DNA from: Geodermatophilus tzadiensis
Lineage (GTDB): Bacteria; Actinomycetota; Actinomycetes; Mycobacteriales; Geodermatophilaceae
NCBI RefSeq assembly: GCF_003002915.1
Contig: NZ_PVTG01000020.1
Span: forward strand, 1-64,000
DNA length: 64,000 bases
Direction: 5' to 3'
The position numbers and the translations under genes are program-made. Position 1 is the first letter of the stretch, and every line of letters starts with the position of its first letter. The notes under the pieces were generated by a model. That model saw only the letters and a program-made list of their open reading frames with translations. It did no database searches and had not been told where the DNA came from. Below, in pieces: positions 31,266 through 39,740 of the stretch.

Positions 31266-32306
31266 TCAGCGGCCGATCTTGCCGTCGTTGTCGCGGTCGA
31301 GGGCGTCCTTGGCCTTCTGCACCAGGCCGCGGTCGTCGTGACCGGTGGTCCCGGTGGTGGTGCCGGTCCCCGCCACGCCGGTGGTGCCGCCGTCGACCTC
31401 GATCTGCTCCTTGCGGACGTCGCCGCTCACGGTCTCCTGACCGGTCACGGTCTCGGTGTCCAGGCGCACGCGCTCGACCGGGGTGGCCTCCTTGGAGACG
31501 ACGGGACGCTCGGCGTGCAGCGTGACCTCGTGCTCCTCCTCGGAGATCGTCGGGCCGTCCATGGCGTTGGGCATGTTGGCCTCGGTGATCGGCTCGCGCT
31601 CGACCCGCACCTCCTCGCGCGAGACCGGCACGGTCTCGGTCACGTTCTCGGTCACGACGTACTTGCGCAGCCGGGCGCGACCGGCCTCGACGCGCTGGGT
31701 GCCCACCTCGAGGTGCTCCTCCGAGCGGGTCATCGCGTTGTCGGTCGTCGGGCCGGAGGTGTCGTGGCCGACGGTGCCGGCCCGGTTCTCCATGCGGTCG
31801 GGGATGCCGTCCCGGTCGCGGTCACCCAGGTGACCGGCGGTGCCCGTGGTGGTCCCGGCGGTGCCCGTGGCCATCCCGGCGGTGCCGGTGCCCGCGGTGG
31901 TCAGGTCCTGGTCGCTGCGGGACTGGTCCATCGAGTAGGTGCCCGCGGTGCCGGTGTCCGTGGTGGTCTGCGTGGTGGTCTGCGTCCCCGAGCCGAAGCC
32001 CAGGCCGTAGTACCGGTACAGCTCCTGCTCCTCCTGCGGGGACAGGTGGCCGTCGGTGTCGATCTTCGGGGCGTCCTTGACCTGGGCCTTGCTCACGTGG
32101 ACGCGCAGGCCGTCGTTGGTCAGGTCCGCCTCACGGAGGGGGACGAAGGACTCCTTGGTGCCGAACAGACCGGTGCGCACCGTGGCCCACTCCGGCTGAC
32201 CGGTCTCGTCGTCCAGGTAGACCTCCGAGACGGAGCCGATCTTGTCGCCCGACTCGTCGTAGACGTCCTGCCCGATCACACGGCTGATGGTGTCGGTGCC
32301 GATCAT
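31266..32306 (-). CDS. PRC-barrel and DUF2382 stress-type protein
   Basis: A 346-residue protein. An N-terminal PRC-barrel (VIGQDVYDESGDKIGSVSEV, about residues 8-80) is followed by a long Thr/Gly-rich low-complexity middle with repeated TGTAG-like units (about 115-175), and a DUF2382 domain (LEVGTQRVEAGRARLRKYVV, about 195-310). The C-terminus ends DRDNDGKIGR. Such proteins are common in desiccation- and radiation-tolerant actinobacteria; their function is unproven. ATG 32306 has GGGAGCG upstream; ATG 32324 would add six residues. The repeated Thr/Gly linker is probably disordered. Confidence 0.85.
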   Translation of the reverse strand: MIGTDTISRVIGQDVYDESGDKIGSVSEVYLDDETGQPEWATVRTGLFGTKESFVPLREADLTNDGLRVHVSKAQVKDAPKIDTDGHLSPQEEQELYRYYGLGFGSGTQTTTQTTTDTGTAGTYSMDQSRSDQDLTTAGTGTAGMATGTAGTTTGTAGHLGDRDRDGIPDRMENRAGTVGHDTSGPTTDNAMTRSEEHLEVGTQRVEAGRARLRKYVVTENVTETVPVSREEVRVEREPITEANMPNAMDGPTISEEEHEVTLHAERPVVSKEATPVERVRLDTETVTGQETVSGDVRKEQIEVDGGTTGVAGTGTTTGTTGHDDRGLVQKAKDALDRDNDGKIGR

Positions 32307-32324
32307 CGTCGTTGTCGCTCCCAT

Positions 32325-32629
32325 CTGAGCTGTGGTGTAACGGTCGGGTGGATGGGTGACCGGGGAGGACGGGCCGAAACGGGCCGAGTCGATCTCTCTT
32401 GCCGCGGACAGCGGGTGACGGCCGCCGCCGGCGCCCGGACCCCCGGTCCCGCCCGGCCGGGACGGCGCGTCTTCGCAGGTCACCGCGCCGTGAGCGGCAC
32501 GCGGACGGCGTCGCCCGGACCCCGACGCGTCGTCACGCTCCGCGAGCACCGGGCCGTCCGGGCGTGTCGCGCACCCGGCTCACGGCGCGCCGCCACCGTG
32601 CGGGCGCCGTCATCGGCTCTCCTGGGGTC
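32325..32629. other. 305-base intergenic region with a long-range inverted repeat
   Basis: No convincing gene is seen between the divergent DUF2382 and DUF3097 genes. It should hold both promoters. The only structure noted is GCGCCGTGAGC (32485-32495) and its complement GCTCACGGCGC (32578-32588), 82 bases apart. The stretch GTGGTGTAACGG near 32330 is relatively AT-rich and could be part of the DUF2382 promoter. Confidence 0.4.
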
Positions 32630-33463
32630 GTGCCGCCCCGCTCCCCCTACGACAGCCTGGTGCACCCCCGCACGGTGAAGAAGCCGCCGCCGCAGGTGGC
32701 CGCCGAGCGCGACCTCGTGGTCGAGGACCCCAGCTCGGGGTTCGTCGGCGCCGTCGTGCGCTGCGAGAAGGACGTCGTCCACCTCGAGGACCGGTTCGGC
32801 AAGGTGCGCGCCTACCCCCTGGGTCCGGGCTTCTGGGTCGACGGCCGGCCGGTCGTGCTCGTGCGCCCCACGCCGAAGGGGCCCGCGACGCCCACCCGCA
32901 GTGCCTCCGGTTCGACCTACGTCGCCGGTGCGCGCGCCCGCGTCGCCCGCGAGGGCCGCATCTACGTCGAGGGCAAGCACGACGCCGAGCTGGTGGAGAA
33001 GGTCTGGGGCCACGACCTGCGCATCGAGGGCGTCGTCGTGGAGCCGCTGCACGGCGTCGACGACCTGCCCGGCATCGTCCGCGACTTCCGCCCGTCGGAG
33101 GGACGGCGCCTGGGCGTGCTGGTCGACCACCTGGTGCGCGGGTCGAAGGAGTCCCGGATCGCCGCCGAGGTCATGAGGGCGGGGTCCGGGGCCCCCGGCG
33201 AGCACGCGCTCGTGGTCGGCCACCCGTTCATCGACATCTGGCAGGCGGTCAAGCCGTCCGTCGTCGGCATCCGGGAGTGGCCGACGGTGCCGAGGGGCGA
33301 GGACTGGAAGACCGGCGTCTGCCGCCGGCTGGGCTGGGAGGACGACACGGGCTACGTCTGGGCGCAGCGCGTCCTGGCGCGGGTGCGCACCTGGACCGAC
33401 CTCGAGCCGGCCCTCATCGGCCGCGTCGAGGAGCTCATCGACTTCGTGACGACGACACCCTGA
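32630..33463 (+). CDS. DUF3097 family protein
   Basis: A 277-residue protein conserved across actinobacteria under DUF3097. The middle has IYVEGKHDAELVEKVWG, a toprim-like pattern (Glu-Gly-Lys-His-Asp-Ala-Glu), and GVLVDHLVRGSKESRIA; the C-terminal part has GHPFIDIWQAVKPSVVGI and GYVWAQRVLARV. The toprim resemblance suggests nucleic-acid metabolism but this is inference. GTG 32630 was chosen because VPPRSPYDSL matches the usual family start. It is convergent with the aldo/keto reductase, separated by a bidirectional terminator. Confidence 0.85.
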   Translation: MPPRSPYDSLVHPRTVKKPPPQVAAERDLVVEDPSSGFVGAVVRCEKDVVHLEDRFGKVRAYPLGPGFWVDGRPVVLVRPTPKGPATPTRSASGSTYVAGARARVAREGRIYVEGKHDAELVEKVWGHDLRIEGVVVEPLHGVDDLPGIVRDFRPSEGRRLGVLVDHLVRGSKESRIAAEVMRAGSGAPGEHALVVGHPFIDIWQAVKPSVVGIREWPTVPRGEDWKTGVCRRLGWEDDTGYVWAQRVLARVRTWTDLEPALIGRVEELIDFVTTTP

Positions 33464-33508
33464 TCCTCCGGATCACACCGCGACCAGCCCTCCGGGACCC
33501 GGGGACGA

Positions 33509-33545
33509 CGACGGCCGCCGCCCCGCGAGGGGACGGCGGCCGTCG
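33509..33545. terminator. Bidirectional terminator
   Basis: Stem CGACGGCCGCCG / CGGCGGCCGTCG (12 bp) continued by CCCC/GGGG around a GCGA tetraloop, with one bulged A. It lies between two convergent genes and serves both. Confidence 0.8.
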
Positions 33546-33557
33546 GGGCGCTGCAGG

Positions 33558-34397
33558 TCAGCGGGGCACGTAGTCGAACGTGTCCGGGTCGGGGCCGGTG
33601 CGCTCGCCGCGGTCGAGGCCGGTGAGCGCGGCCATGTCGCCGGTGTCGAGCTCGAAGTCGAACAGCGCGAAGTTCTCCTCGACCCGGCTGCGGGTCACCG
33701 ACTTCGGGAAGACGACGTCGCCGCGCTGCACGTGCCAGCGCAGCACGACCTGCGCCGGCGTGCGCTCCAGCTTCTCGGCGATGCGGGTGACCACCGGGTC
33801 GCCGAGCACCTTGCCCTGCGCGATCGGCGACCAGGCCTCGGTGACGATCTCGTGGTCGGCGTCGAAGGCGCGCACCTCGTCGTTGGCGAGGTAGGGGTGC
33901 ACCTCGATCTGGTTGACCGCCGGGCGCACCTCGGTCTCGCCGAAGAGCCGGCGCAGGTGGTGCGGGTTGAAGTTGGAGACGCCGATCGCCCGGCAGCGGC
34001 CGCCGGCGTAGATCTCCTCCATGGCCTTCCACGTCTCGACGTAGTCGACGTCGATCGTCGGCAGCGGCCAGTGGATCAGGAACAGGTCGAGCTGGTCGAA
34101 GCCGAGGTCGGCCAGCGTCTGGTCGAAGGCGCGCAGCGCGTCGTCGCGGCGGTGGAAGCCGTTGTTGAGCTTGCTGGTGACGAACACCTCGGACCGGTCG
34201 ATGCCGGACTCGCGGACGGCCTGCCCGACCTCCTTCTCGTTGCCGTACATCTCGGCGGTGTCGATGTGCCGGTAGCCGACCTCGAGCGCGGTGCGCGTCG
34301 CCTCGACGGTCTCCTCGGGCGGGATCTGGTAGACGCCGAAGCCCAGCTGCGGGATCTCGACGCCGTTGTTCAGGCGGATGGTGGGCACGGTGGCCAC
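33558..34397 (-). CDS. Aldo/keto reductase (2,5-diketo-gluconate reductase type)
   Basis: A 279-residue AKR with a complete catalytic tetrad: Asp and Tyr in HIDTAEMYGNE, Lys in VFVTSKLNN, His in DLFLIHWPLP. The family signature GVSNFNPHHLRRL is also present. These reduce aldehydes and ketones with NADPH. It differs from the AKR at 11097, which lacks the Lys and His. GTG 34397 starts VATVPTIRLNNGVEIP. It is followed by a bidirectional terminator and preceded by the MFS gene on the same strand with 73 bases between. Confidence 0.92.
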   Translation of the reverse strand: MATVPTIRLNNGVEIPQLGFGVYQIPPEETVEATRTALEVGYRHIDTAEMYGNEKEVGQAVRESGIDRSEVFVTSKLNNGFHRRDDALRAFDQTLADLGFDQLDLFLIHWPLPTIDVDYVETWKAMEEIYAGGRCRAIGVSNFNPHHLRRLFGETEVRPAVNQIEVHPYLANDEVRAFDADHEIVTEAWSPIAQGKVLGDPVVTRIAEKLERTPAQVVLRWHVQRGDVVFPKSVTRSRVEENFALFDFELDTGDMAALTGLDRGERTGPDPDTFDYVPR

Positions 34398-34470
34398 GGG
34401 CTGCCCCTCTCGGTGGTGGACGGTGGGCGGCGCGGCATCCGGTGGCGCGCCAGGCTCCCGTCCCGTCCGC

Positions 34471-35754
34471 CTACCCGCCGACCGCGTCCCCAACCCGTGA
34501 CACGGCTCCCTCGGCCGGAGCCGCCGGACGGGTGCGCAGCAGCGGCGCCCCGGCCAGCGCGATGAGCGCGGCCGCGGCGGCCGCCAGCGCCGGGACGGCG
34601 AACGCCCGCTGCGCGCCCCACGCGTCGACGGCGGCACCGGCCAGCGCCGAGCCCGCGGTGACGCCGAGCGTCAGCCCGGTGTTGGTCCAGGCCAGCGCCT
34701 CGGTGAGCGCGGCCCGCGGCACCCGCGACTCGGCCAGCGAGGCCCCCGACACCAGCACGGGGGCGACGGCGAGCCCGGCGAGGAACCCGGCGCCGACCAG
34801 CAGCGGCAGCGAGGACACCGCCCACAGCGCCTGCGCGGCCAGCCCGAAGGCGACGGCCGTGACGAGGAAGCGCGCGGCCAGCGAGCCGCGCAGCCGGGCG
34901 ACGCCGTAGGCCAGGCCGGCCAGCAGGCTCCCGCCGGCGTAGAGGGCCAGCGCCAGGCCCGCGAGCGCCGGCGCGCCGACCGACTCGGCGAAGCCCACGA
35001 CGACGACGTCCATGGCGCCGAAGACGGTGCCGACCCCGAGGTAGGCGGCGCACACGACGAGCACCGCCGGGGTGAGCGCGGCCGTCCGCCGGGGCGCCGC
35101 GCCGCCGGTGGTGCCGGCCGCGACCGGCACCACCGCTGGCTCGGTGCCCCGCTGGCGGGCGAGCCACAGGCCGCCGACCGTGCCGAGCACGATGCCGGTG
35201 GTGAACCCGGCCGCCGGCGCCACCAGCGTGCCGAGCACGGTGACCAGCGGCGGGCCGACGACGAACACCACCTCGTCGACGACGGCCTCGAAGGCGAAGG
35301 CGGTCTGCCGGCGCTCGGCGTCGGCCAGGGCGGCCGCCCACCGGGACCGCACCATCGCGCCGATGTTGGGCAGGCTCGCCCCGGTCAGCGCGGCGAGCAG
35401 GAACCAGGTCCAGGTCGGCGCGTCCCCGACGACGACGGCCACCAGCGACAGGCCGGTGACCAGGTAGGCGGCCATCGCCCGGCGGAGCACGGCGCCCTGC
35501 CCGCGGCGGTCCATCGCCCGCGACCACAGCGGCCCGGCGACGGCGGCCGAGAGCGCCAGCGTCCCGGAGACGGCGCCGGCCAGCGCGTAGCTGCCGGAGT
35601 AGCCCTCGACGAGCAGCACGGCGCCCAGGCCCAGCATCGGCAGCGGCAGGCGCGCGACCCAGCCGGCGAGGGAGAACCAGGCCGCACCGGGGACGGCGCG
35701 GAACAGGTGGGCGTACGGACCCAGCAGGGGACCGAGGACGGTGCGGGGTGACAC
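34471..35754 (-). CDS. MFS transporter
   Basis: A 427-residue major facilitator with about twelve hydrophobic helices; the loop after helix 2 is WSRAMDRRGQGAVLRR, a degenerate motif A. It resembles actinobacterial drug-efflux-like MFS proteins; the substrate is unknown. GTG 35754 gives VSPRTVLGPLLGPYAHL. The upstream region contains a 20-bp AT-richer palindrome (35890-35909) shared with the divergent secreted-protein gene. Confidence 0.87.
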   Translation of the reverse strand: MSPRTVLGPLLGPYAHLFRAVPGAAWFSLAGWVARLPLPMLGLGAVLLVEGYSGSYALAGAVSGTLALSAAVAGPLWSRAMDRRGQGAVLRRAMAAYLVTGLSLVAVVVGDAPTWTWFLLAALTGASLPNIGAMVRSRWAAALADAERRQTAFAFEAVVDEVVFVVGPPLVTVLGTLVAPAAGFTTGIVLGTVGGLWLARQRGTEPAVVPVAAGTTGGAAPRRTAALTPAVLVVCAAYLGVGTVFGAMDVVVVGFAESVGAPALAGLALALYAGGSLLAGLAYGVARLRGSLAARFLVTAVAFGLAAQALWAVSSLPLLVGAGFLAGLAVAPVLVSGASLAESRVPRAALTEALAWTNTGLTLGVTAGSALAGAAVDAWGAQRAFAVPALAAAAAALIALAGAPLLRTRPAAPAEGAVSRVGDAVGG

Positions 35755-35889
35755 GGGTTCTCTCGCGCTTCCTGGCCACAGGCGAGTGCGGGGGTGCCCG
35801 CCGGACCCTCGGGTGGCGTCCTCGACCGTAGCCAACGGCCTCGCCCGGCGTCGTCCCGGTTTCGCCCGGACCCGCGTGTCGCCGCCCAG

Positions 35890-35909
35890 GTGCATGAAGC
35901 TTCATGCAC
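35890..35909. promoter_or_regulatory. 20-bp perfect palindrome between divergent genes
   Basis: GTGCATGAAGCTTCATGCAC is a perfect palindrome of unusually low GC for this window. It lies 136 bases before the MFS start and 38 bases before the secreted-protein start. Its size and symmetry fit a dimeric repressor such as a MarR- or GntR-type protein. Confidence 0.5.
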
Positions 35910-35946
35910 TCTGGGTGACGTCCCGCACACCGTCCGAAGGAGCCCC

Positions 35947-36816
35947 GTGGCGCCCTCCCCGCGGCAGCACCGCCCGCTGCCCCTCCGCCCCCTGCTGGTC
36001 CTGCTGCTCGCGCTGACCGCCCTGCTCGCCCCCGGCACCGCGTGGGCCGGCGGCGACGACGGCGCCGGCGAGGGCGGCAGCGCCGGCGGCGACTTCTCGG
36101 TCACCGTCAACGGCCGGACCTACGACCCCGCCGCCGGTCGCGAGACCCGCCTGCAGGGCGTGACGCCGACCGGGCCGATCGTCGTCCGCGGGACGCACGT
36201 CACCTACAGGATCGACCCGGCGACGCTGGGTGTCTACGACTACACGCTGACCGGTGCACCGAGCCCGGAGCGCATGGTCACCGCCCCCACCGTCGTGTTC
36301 GCCTCCAAGGTCCCCGTCCTCACCGCGGCCCAGCTGCGCGGCGTGCGGATCAGCGACCTGCGGCTGCGCGACGACGTCCTGGTGACCGAGTTCAGCACCG
36401 CCGCCGGGAAGTTCAAGGTCCAGTCGAAGGACGCCCCGCAGGGCGGCATCTTCCAGGTGGAGCAGGAGTTCGGCACCGCCGTCGAGTACGTGCACACCCT
36501 CGGCGCCGGCCTCTTCTACTTCGTGAACGAGTACACCGGGAAGATCAACTTCGGCGACGGCGTCCCCGCCGACGCGACCCACCAGATGCTGCTGGGCAAG
36601 GACAGCCCGCAGGTGGCCACCAAGCTCGAGCAGACCGCCACCACCACCCGCTGGTCGGTCGCCTCGGGCGGCCGGATGGGCGGCGTGCTGGGCGAGGACG
36701 CGGTCGAGCTGTCGGCCGGCGCCACCAACTGCACCACCGACTGCCAGGCCCGCAACCGCATCCAGGGCTCCGTGCCGGTGCCGCCGGACCCGACCGCCCC
36801 CACCCCGATCGGCTGA
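35947..36816 (+). CDS. Secreted protein of unknown function
   Basis: A 289-residue protein with a clear signal peptide: basic N-terminus (PRQHRPLPLRP), hydrophobic core LLVLLLALTALL and a likely cleavage after AWA (about residue 34). A Gly/Asp-rich linker follows, then a globular part starting FSVTVNGRTYDPAAG. Two Cys near the end (NCTTDC) could form a disulfide. No family is recognised. GTG 35947 has AAGGAG about five bases upstream. A strong terminator follows. The palindrome at 35890 may be its operator. Confidence 0.8.
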   Translation: MAPSPRQHRPLPLRPLLVLLLALTALLAPGTAWAGGDDGAGEGGSAGGDFSVTVNGRTYDPAAGRETRLQGVTPTGPIVVRGTHVTYRIDPATLGVYDYTLTGAPSPERMVTAPTVVFASKVPVLTAAQLRGVRISDLRLRDDVLVTEFSTAAGKFKVQSKDAPQGGIFQVEQEFGTAVEYVHTLGAGLFYFVNEYTGKINFGDGVPADATHQMLLGKDSPQVATKLEQTATTTRWSVASGGRMGGVLGEDAVELSAGATNCTTDCQARNRIQGSVPVPPDPTAPTPIG

Positions 36817-36849
36817 ACCACCGCCGGCGTGCAACGTCGGTGCAGCGCT

Positions 36850-36898
36850 CCGCATCCGCGGACGCGGCAGGGGAACCCCGTCGCGTCCGCGGATGCGG
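36850..36898 (+). terminator. Terminator with 17-bp stem before moaA
   Basis: Stem CCGCATCCGCGGACGCG / CGCGTCCGCGGATGCGG, 17 bp perfect, with a 15-base loop that itself contains GGGGAACCCC. It ends the secreted-protein gene and isolates moaA. Confidence 0.85.
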
Positions 36899-36962
36899 TG
36901 TTTCCGGACCCGATCCGTACGGGACGGGGACGCGCCCCGGTTCCGCCACTACATTCGCAGGC

Positions 36963-38027
36963 GTGAGCGCCACACCCCTCCCCGACCCCCGGACCCGGCC
37001 GTCCGACGGCGTCCCGAGCGGTGTTGCGCCGGGGACCGGCGGGCTGGTCGACCGGCACGGCCGGGTCGCCACCGACCTGCGCGTCTCGCTGACCGACCGC
37101 TGCAACCTGCGCTGCACGTACTGCATGCCGCCCGAGGGGCTGCAGTGGCTGCCCAAGGTCGAGCAGCTCACCGACGACGAGGTCGCCCGGCTGGTCCGCA
37201 TCGGCGTCGAGGAGCTCGGCATCCGCGAGGTGCGCTTCACCGGCGGCGAGCCGCTGCTGCGCCCGGGCCTGGTCGGCATCGTCGCGGCGGCCACCGCCCT
37301 CACCCCGCGCCCCGAGGTCAGCCTCACCACCAACGCCATCGGCCTGGCCCGGGTCGCGCCGGCCCTCGCCGAGGCCGGCCTCGACCGGATCAACGTCAGC
37401 CTCGACACCCTCGACCGCGGGCGGTTCCGGCAGCTCACCCACCGCGACCGGCTCCACGACGTCCTCGCGGGCCTGCGGGCCGCGCACGACGCCGGGCTGA
37501 CCCCGGTGAAGGTCAACGCCGTCCTGCTGCGCGGGATCAACGAGGACGACGCCGTCCCCCTGCTCGACTTCTGCCTCGAGCACGGCTACCAGCTGCGCTT
37601 CATCGAGCAGATGCCGCTCGACGCCCACCACGCGTGGACCCGCGGCGAGATGGTCACCGCCGAGGACATCCTGGAGCGGCTCTCGGCGGCGCACGTGCTC
37701 GAGCCCGACACCGAGGAGCGCGGCTCGGCCCCTGCCGAGCGCTGGCTGGTCGACGGCGGCCCGGCCACCGTCGGGGTCATCGCCTCGGTCACCCGCTCCT
37801 TCTGCGGCACCTGCGACCGCACCCGGCTCACCGCCGACGGGCAGATCCGCAACTGCCTGTTCGCCCGCGAGGAGTCCGACCTCCGGACGGCGATGCGCGA
37901 GGGCGCCACCGACGCCGAGCTCGCCGACCGCTGGCGGATCGCCACGCTGGCCAAGCTCCCCGGCCACGGCATCGACGACCCGAGCTTCCTGCAGCCGAGC
38001 CGGCCCATGTCGGCGATCGGCGGCTGA
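36963..38027 (+). CDS. moaA: GTP 3',8-cyclase MoaA
   Basis: A 354-residue radical SAM enzyme, the first step of molybdopterin synthesis (GTP to 3',8-cyclo-dihydro-GTP, with MoaC). The N-terminal cluster motif is CNLRCTYC, the second cluster CGTCDRTRLTADGQIRNC, and the C-terminus ends in the functional Gly-Gly (SAIGG). GTG 36963 starts VSATPLPDP. moaD follows six bases later. No moaC or molybdenum-cofactor riboswitch was seen. Confidence 0.95.
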   Translation: MSATPLPDPRTRPSDGVPSGVAPGTGGLVDRHGRVATDLRVSLTDRCNLRCTYCMPPEGLQWLPKVEQLTDDEVARLVRIGVEELGIREVRFTGGEPLLRPGLVGIVAAATALTPRPEVSLTTNAIGLARVAPALAEAGLDRINVSLDTLDRGRFRQLTHRDRLHDVLAGLRAAHDAGLTPVKVNAVLLRGINEDDAVPLLDFCLEHGYQLRFIEQMPLDAHHAWTRGEMVTAEDILERLSAAHVLEPDTEERGSAPAERWLVDGGPATVGVIASVTRSFCGTCDRTRLTADGQIRNCLFAREESDLRTAMREGATDAELADRWRIATLAKLPGHGIDDPSFLQPSRPMSAIGG

Positions 38028-38033
38028 GCGGCC

Positions 38034-38282
38034 GTGAGCGGGACCGTCACCGTCCGCTACTTCGCCGGCGCCCGCGCGGCGGCCGGCGTGGACACCGAGA
38101 CCTGCGCGGCCGGCACGCTGGAGGAGCTGGTCGGCGCGATCGTGGCGGTCCACGGCGAGCGGCTGGAGCGGGTGCTCACCGCCTGCTCGTTCCTGGTCGA
38201 CGGAACGCAGACGCGCGACCGTGCGTTGCAGCTGGCACCCGGGGCGGTCGTCGACGTGCTGCCCCCCTTCGCCGGAGGATGA
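38034..38282 (+). CDS. moaD: Molybdopterin synthase small subunit MoaD
   Basis: An 82-residue ubiquitin-fold MoaD/ThiS protein: VTVRYFAGARAAAGV at the start and the terminal PPFAGG, whose last Gly is thiocarboxylated to carry sulfur. With MoaE (42745-43170 here) it converts cyclic pyranopterin monophosphate to molybdopterin. It follows moaA closely and is separated from moaE by several unrelated genes. The C-terminal Gly-Gly and the beta-grasp start make ThiS possible, but the moaA context favours MoaD. Confidence 0.92.
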   Translation: MSGTVTVRYFAGARAAAGVDTETCAAGTLEELVGAIVAVHGERLERVLTACSFLVDGTQTRDRALQLAPGAVVDVLPPFAGG

Positions 38283-38351
38283 CCGCCCCCTCGTGAGCTC
38301 GCCTCACCATACGAGCCGTCCCCTGCCCTCCCCCGCCGCCCAGGTCACCCC

Positions 38352-39740
38352 GTGATCGAGTGGCTGCTGGTCCTCGTCGGCGTGGCGCTGGTCCTGGCCT
38401 GCGCCGGCTTCGTCGCCTTCGAGTTCGCCCTGGTGACCGTCGACCGGGCCACCGTCGAGCGCGAGGCCGCCGAGGGCGTGCGCGGGTCGCCCGGCGTGCT
38501 CGCCGCGCTGCGCACCCTGTCCACCCAGCTCTCGGGCGCCCAGCTGGGCATCACCGTCACCAACCTGGCCATCGGCTTCGTCGCCGAGCCCTCCATCGCG
38601 GCCCTGCTGCGCGGGCCGCTGGAGTCGGTCGGCCTCTCCGGCGCGGCGGCCCGGTCGGTGTCGATCACCCTCGCCCTGGTCCTGGCCACCGTGCTGACCA
38701 TGGTGGTCGGCGAGCTGGTGCCCAAGAACGTGGCGATCAGCGAGCCGCTGCGCACCGCGAAGGCCGTGTCGGGCTTCCAGCGGGGCTTCACCCGGGCCAC
38801 GTCGCCGGTCATCCGGCTGCTCAACGGCGGGGCGAACGTCCTGCTGCGCCGGCTGTTCGGCGTCGAGCCCCAGGAGGAGCTGGCCTCGGCCCGCTCACCC
38901 GAGGAGCTGACCTCGCTGGTCCGCCGCTCGGGCCGCCAGGGCACGCTGCCGGCCGAGACCGCGGTGCTGCTCGAGCGCGGCCTGGCCTTCGGCGAGCTGC
39001 GCGCCAGCGACGCCGCCACCCCGCGCACGCGGATGACCACCGTGGACGCCGAGGCGCCGGTCGCCGCGGTGCTCACCGTCGCCCGCGAGTCCGGCCACTC
39101 CCGCTTCCCGGTCGTCTCGGCCGCCGGTGTCGACGACGTCGTGGGGATGGTGCACGTGAAACACGCCCTCGCCGTCGCCCGTGACCGGCGCGAGGGGACC
39201 CCGGTGTCGGCGGTGATGCTGCCGGCGCTGTTCGTGCCGACGTCGCGCCGGCTCGACGACCTGCTCGGCGACCTGCGCCGCGGCGGCCTGCAGATGGCCG
39301 TCGTCGTCGACGAGTACGGCGGCACCGACGGCGTGGTGACCGTGGAGGACCTCGTCGAGGAGCTCGTCGGCGACCTCACCGACGAGCACGACACCGACAG
39401 CGGCGACGACGTCGTCGACCGCGGCGACGGCACCTGGTCGGTGTCGGGCCTGCTGCGGCCCGACGAGGTCGCGGCGGCCACCGGCCTGGCGGTGCCCGCC
39501 GACCGGCACTACGAGACCCTGGGCGGGCTGGTGCTGCACGTGCTGGGCCGCATCCCCGACGTCGGCGACCGGATCGAGGCGCGCCCTCCCCTGCCGCCGG
39601 AGCTGGCCGCCGAGGCTGAGGGCCTGCCGCCCGGCGTGTGGGTGCGCGTCGAGCGGGTCGACGGCACCCGCGTCGAGCGGGCCGTCGTCGGCGCGCTGCC
39701 GGCGACGTCCGGCGAGGAGCAGGAGGCCGGCCGTGGGTGA
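38352..39740 (+). CDS. CNNM/HlyC-CorC family membrane protein
   Basis: A 462-residue hemolysin-family protein. The N-terminal DUF21 domain has about four hydrophobic segments (WLLVLVGVALVLACAGFVAF) and GELVPKNVAISEPLRTAKAV; two CBS motifs follow (RMTTVDAEAPVAAVLTVARE and TSRRLDDLLGDLRRGG), then a C-terminal CorC_HlyC domain from about residue 355. Proteins of this type are implicated in magnesium or other cation export. The stop overlaps the start of a second, shorter paralogue by eight bases. Confidence 0.9.
   Translation: MIEWLLVLVGVALVLACAGFVAFEFALVTVDRATVEREAAEGVRGSPGVLAALRTLSTQLSGAQLGITVTNLAIGFVAEPSIAALLRGPLESVGLSGAAARSVSITLALVLATVLTMVVGELVPKNVAISEPLRTAKAVSGFQRGFTRATSPVIRLLNGGANVLLRRLFGVEPQEELASARSPEELTSLVRRSGRQGTLPAETAVLLERGLAFGELRASDAATPRTRMTTVDAEAPVAAVLTVARESGHSRFPVVSAAGVDDVVGMVHVKHALAVARDRREGTPVSAVMLPALFVPTSRRLDDLLGDLRRGGLQMAVVVDEYGGTDGVVTVEDLVEELVGDLTDEHDTDSGDDVVDRGDGTWSVSGLLRPDEVAAATGLAVPADRHYETLGGLVLHVLGRIPDVGDRIEARPPLPPELAAEAEGLPPGVWVRVERVDGTRVERAVVGALPATSGEEQEAGRG

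Noticed and set aside
36850-36962. Molybdenum-cofactor riboswitch upstream of moaA
   Set aside because: The region contains a transcription terminator for the preceding gene and no recognisable riboswitch core; the terminator stem is too simple.
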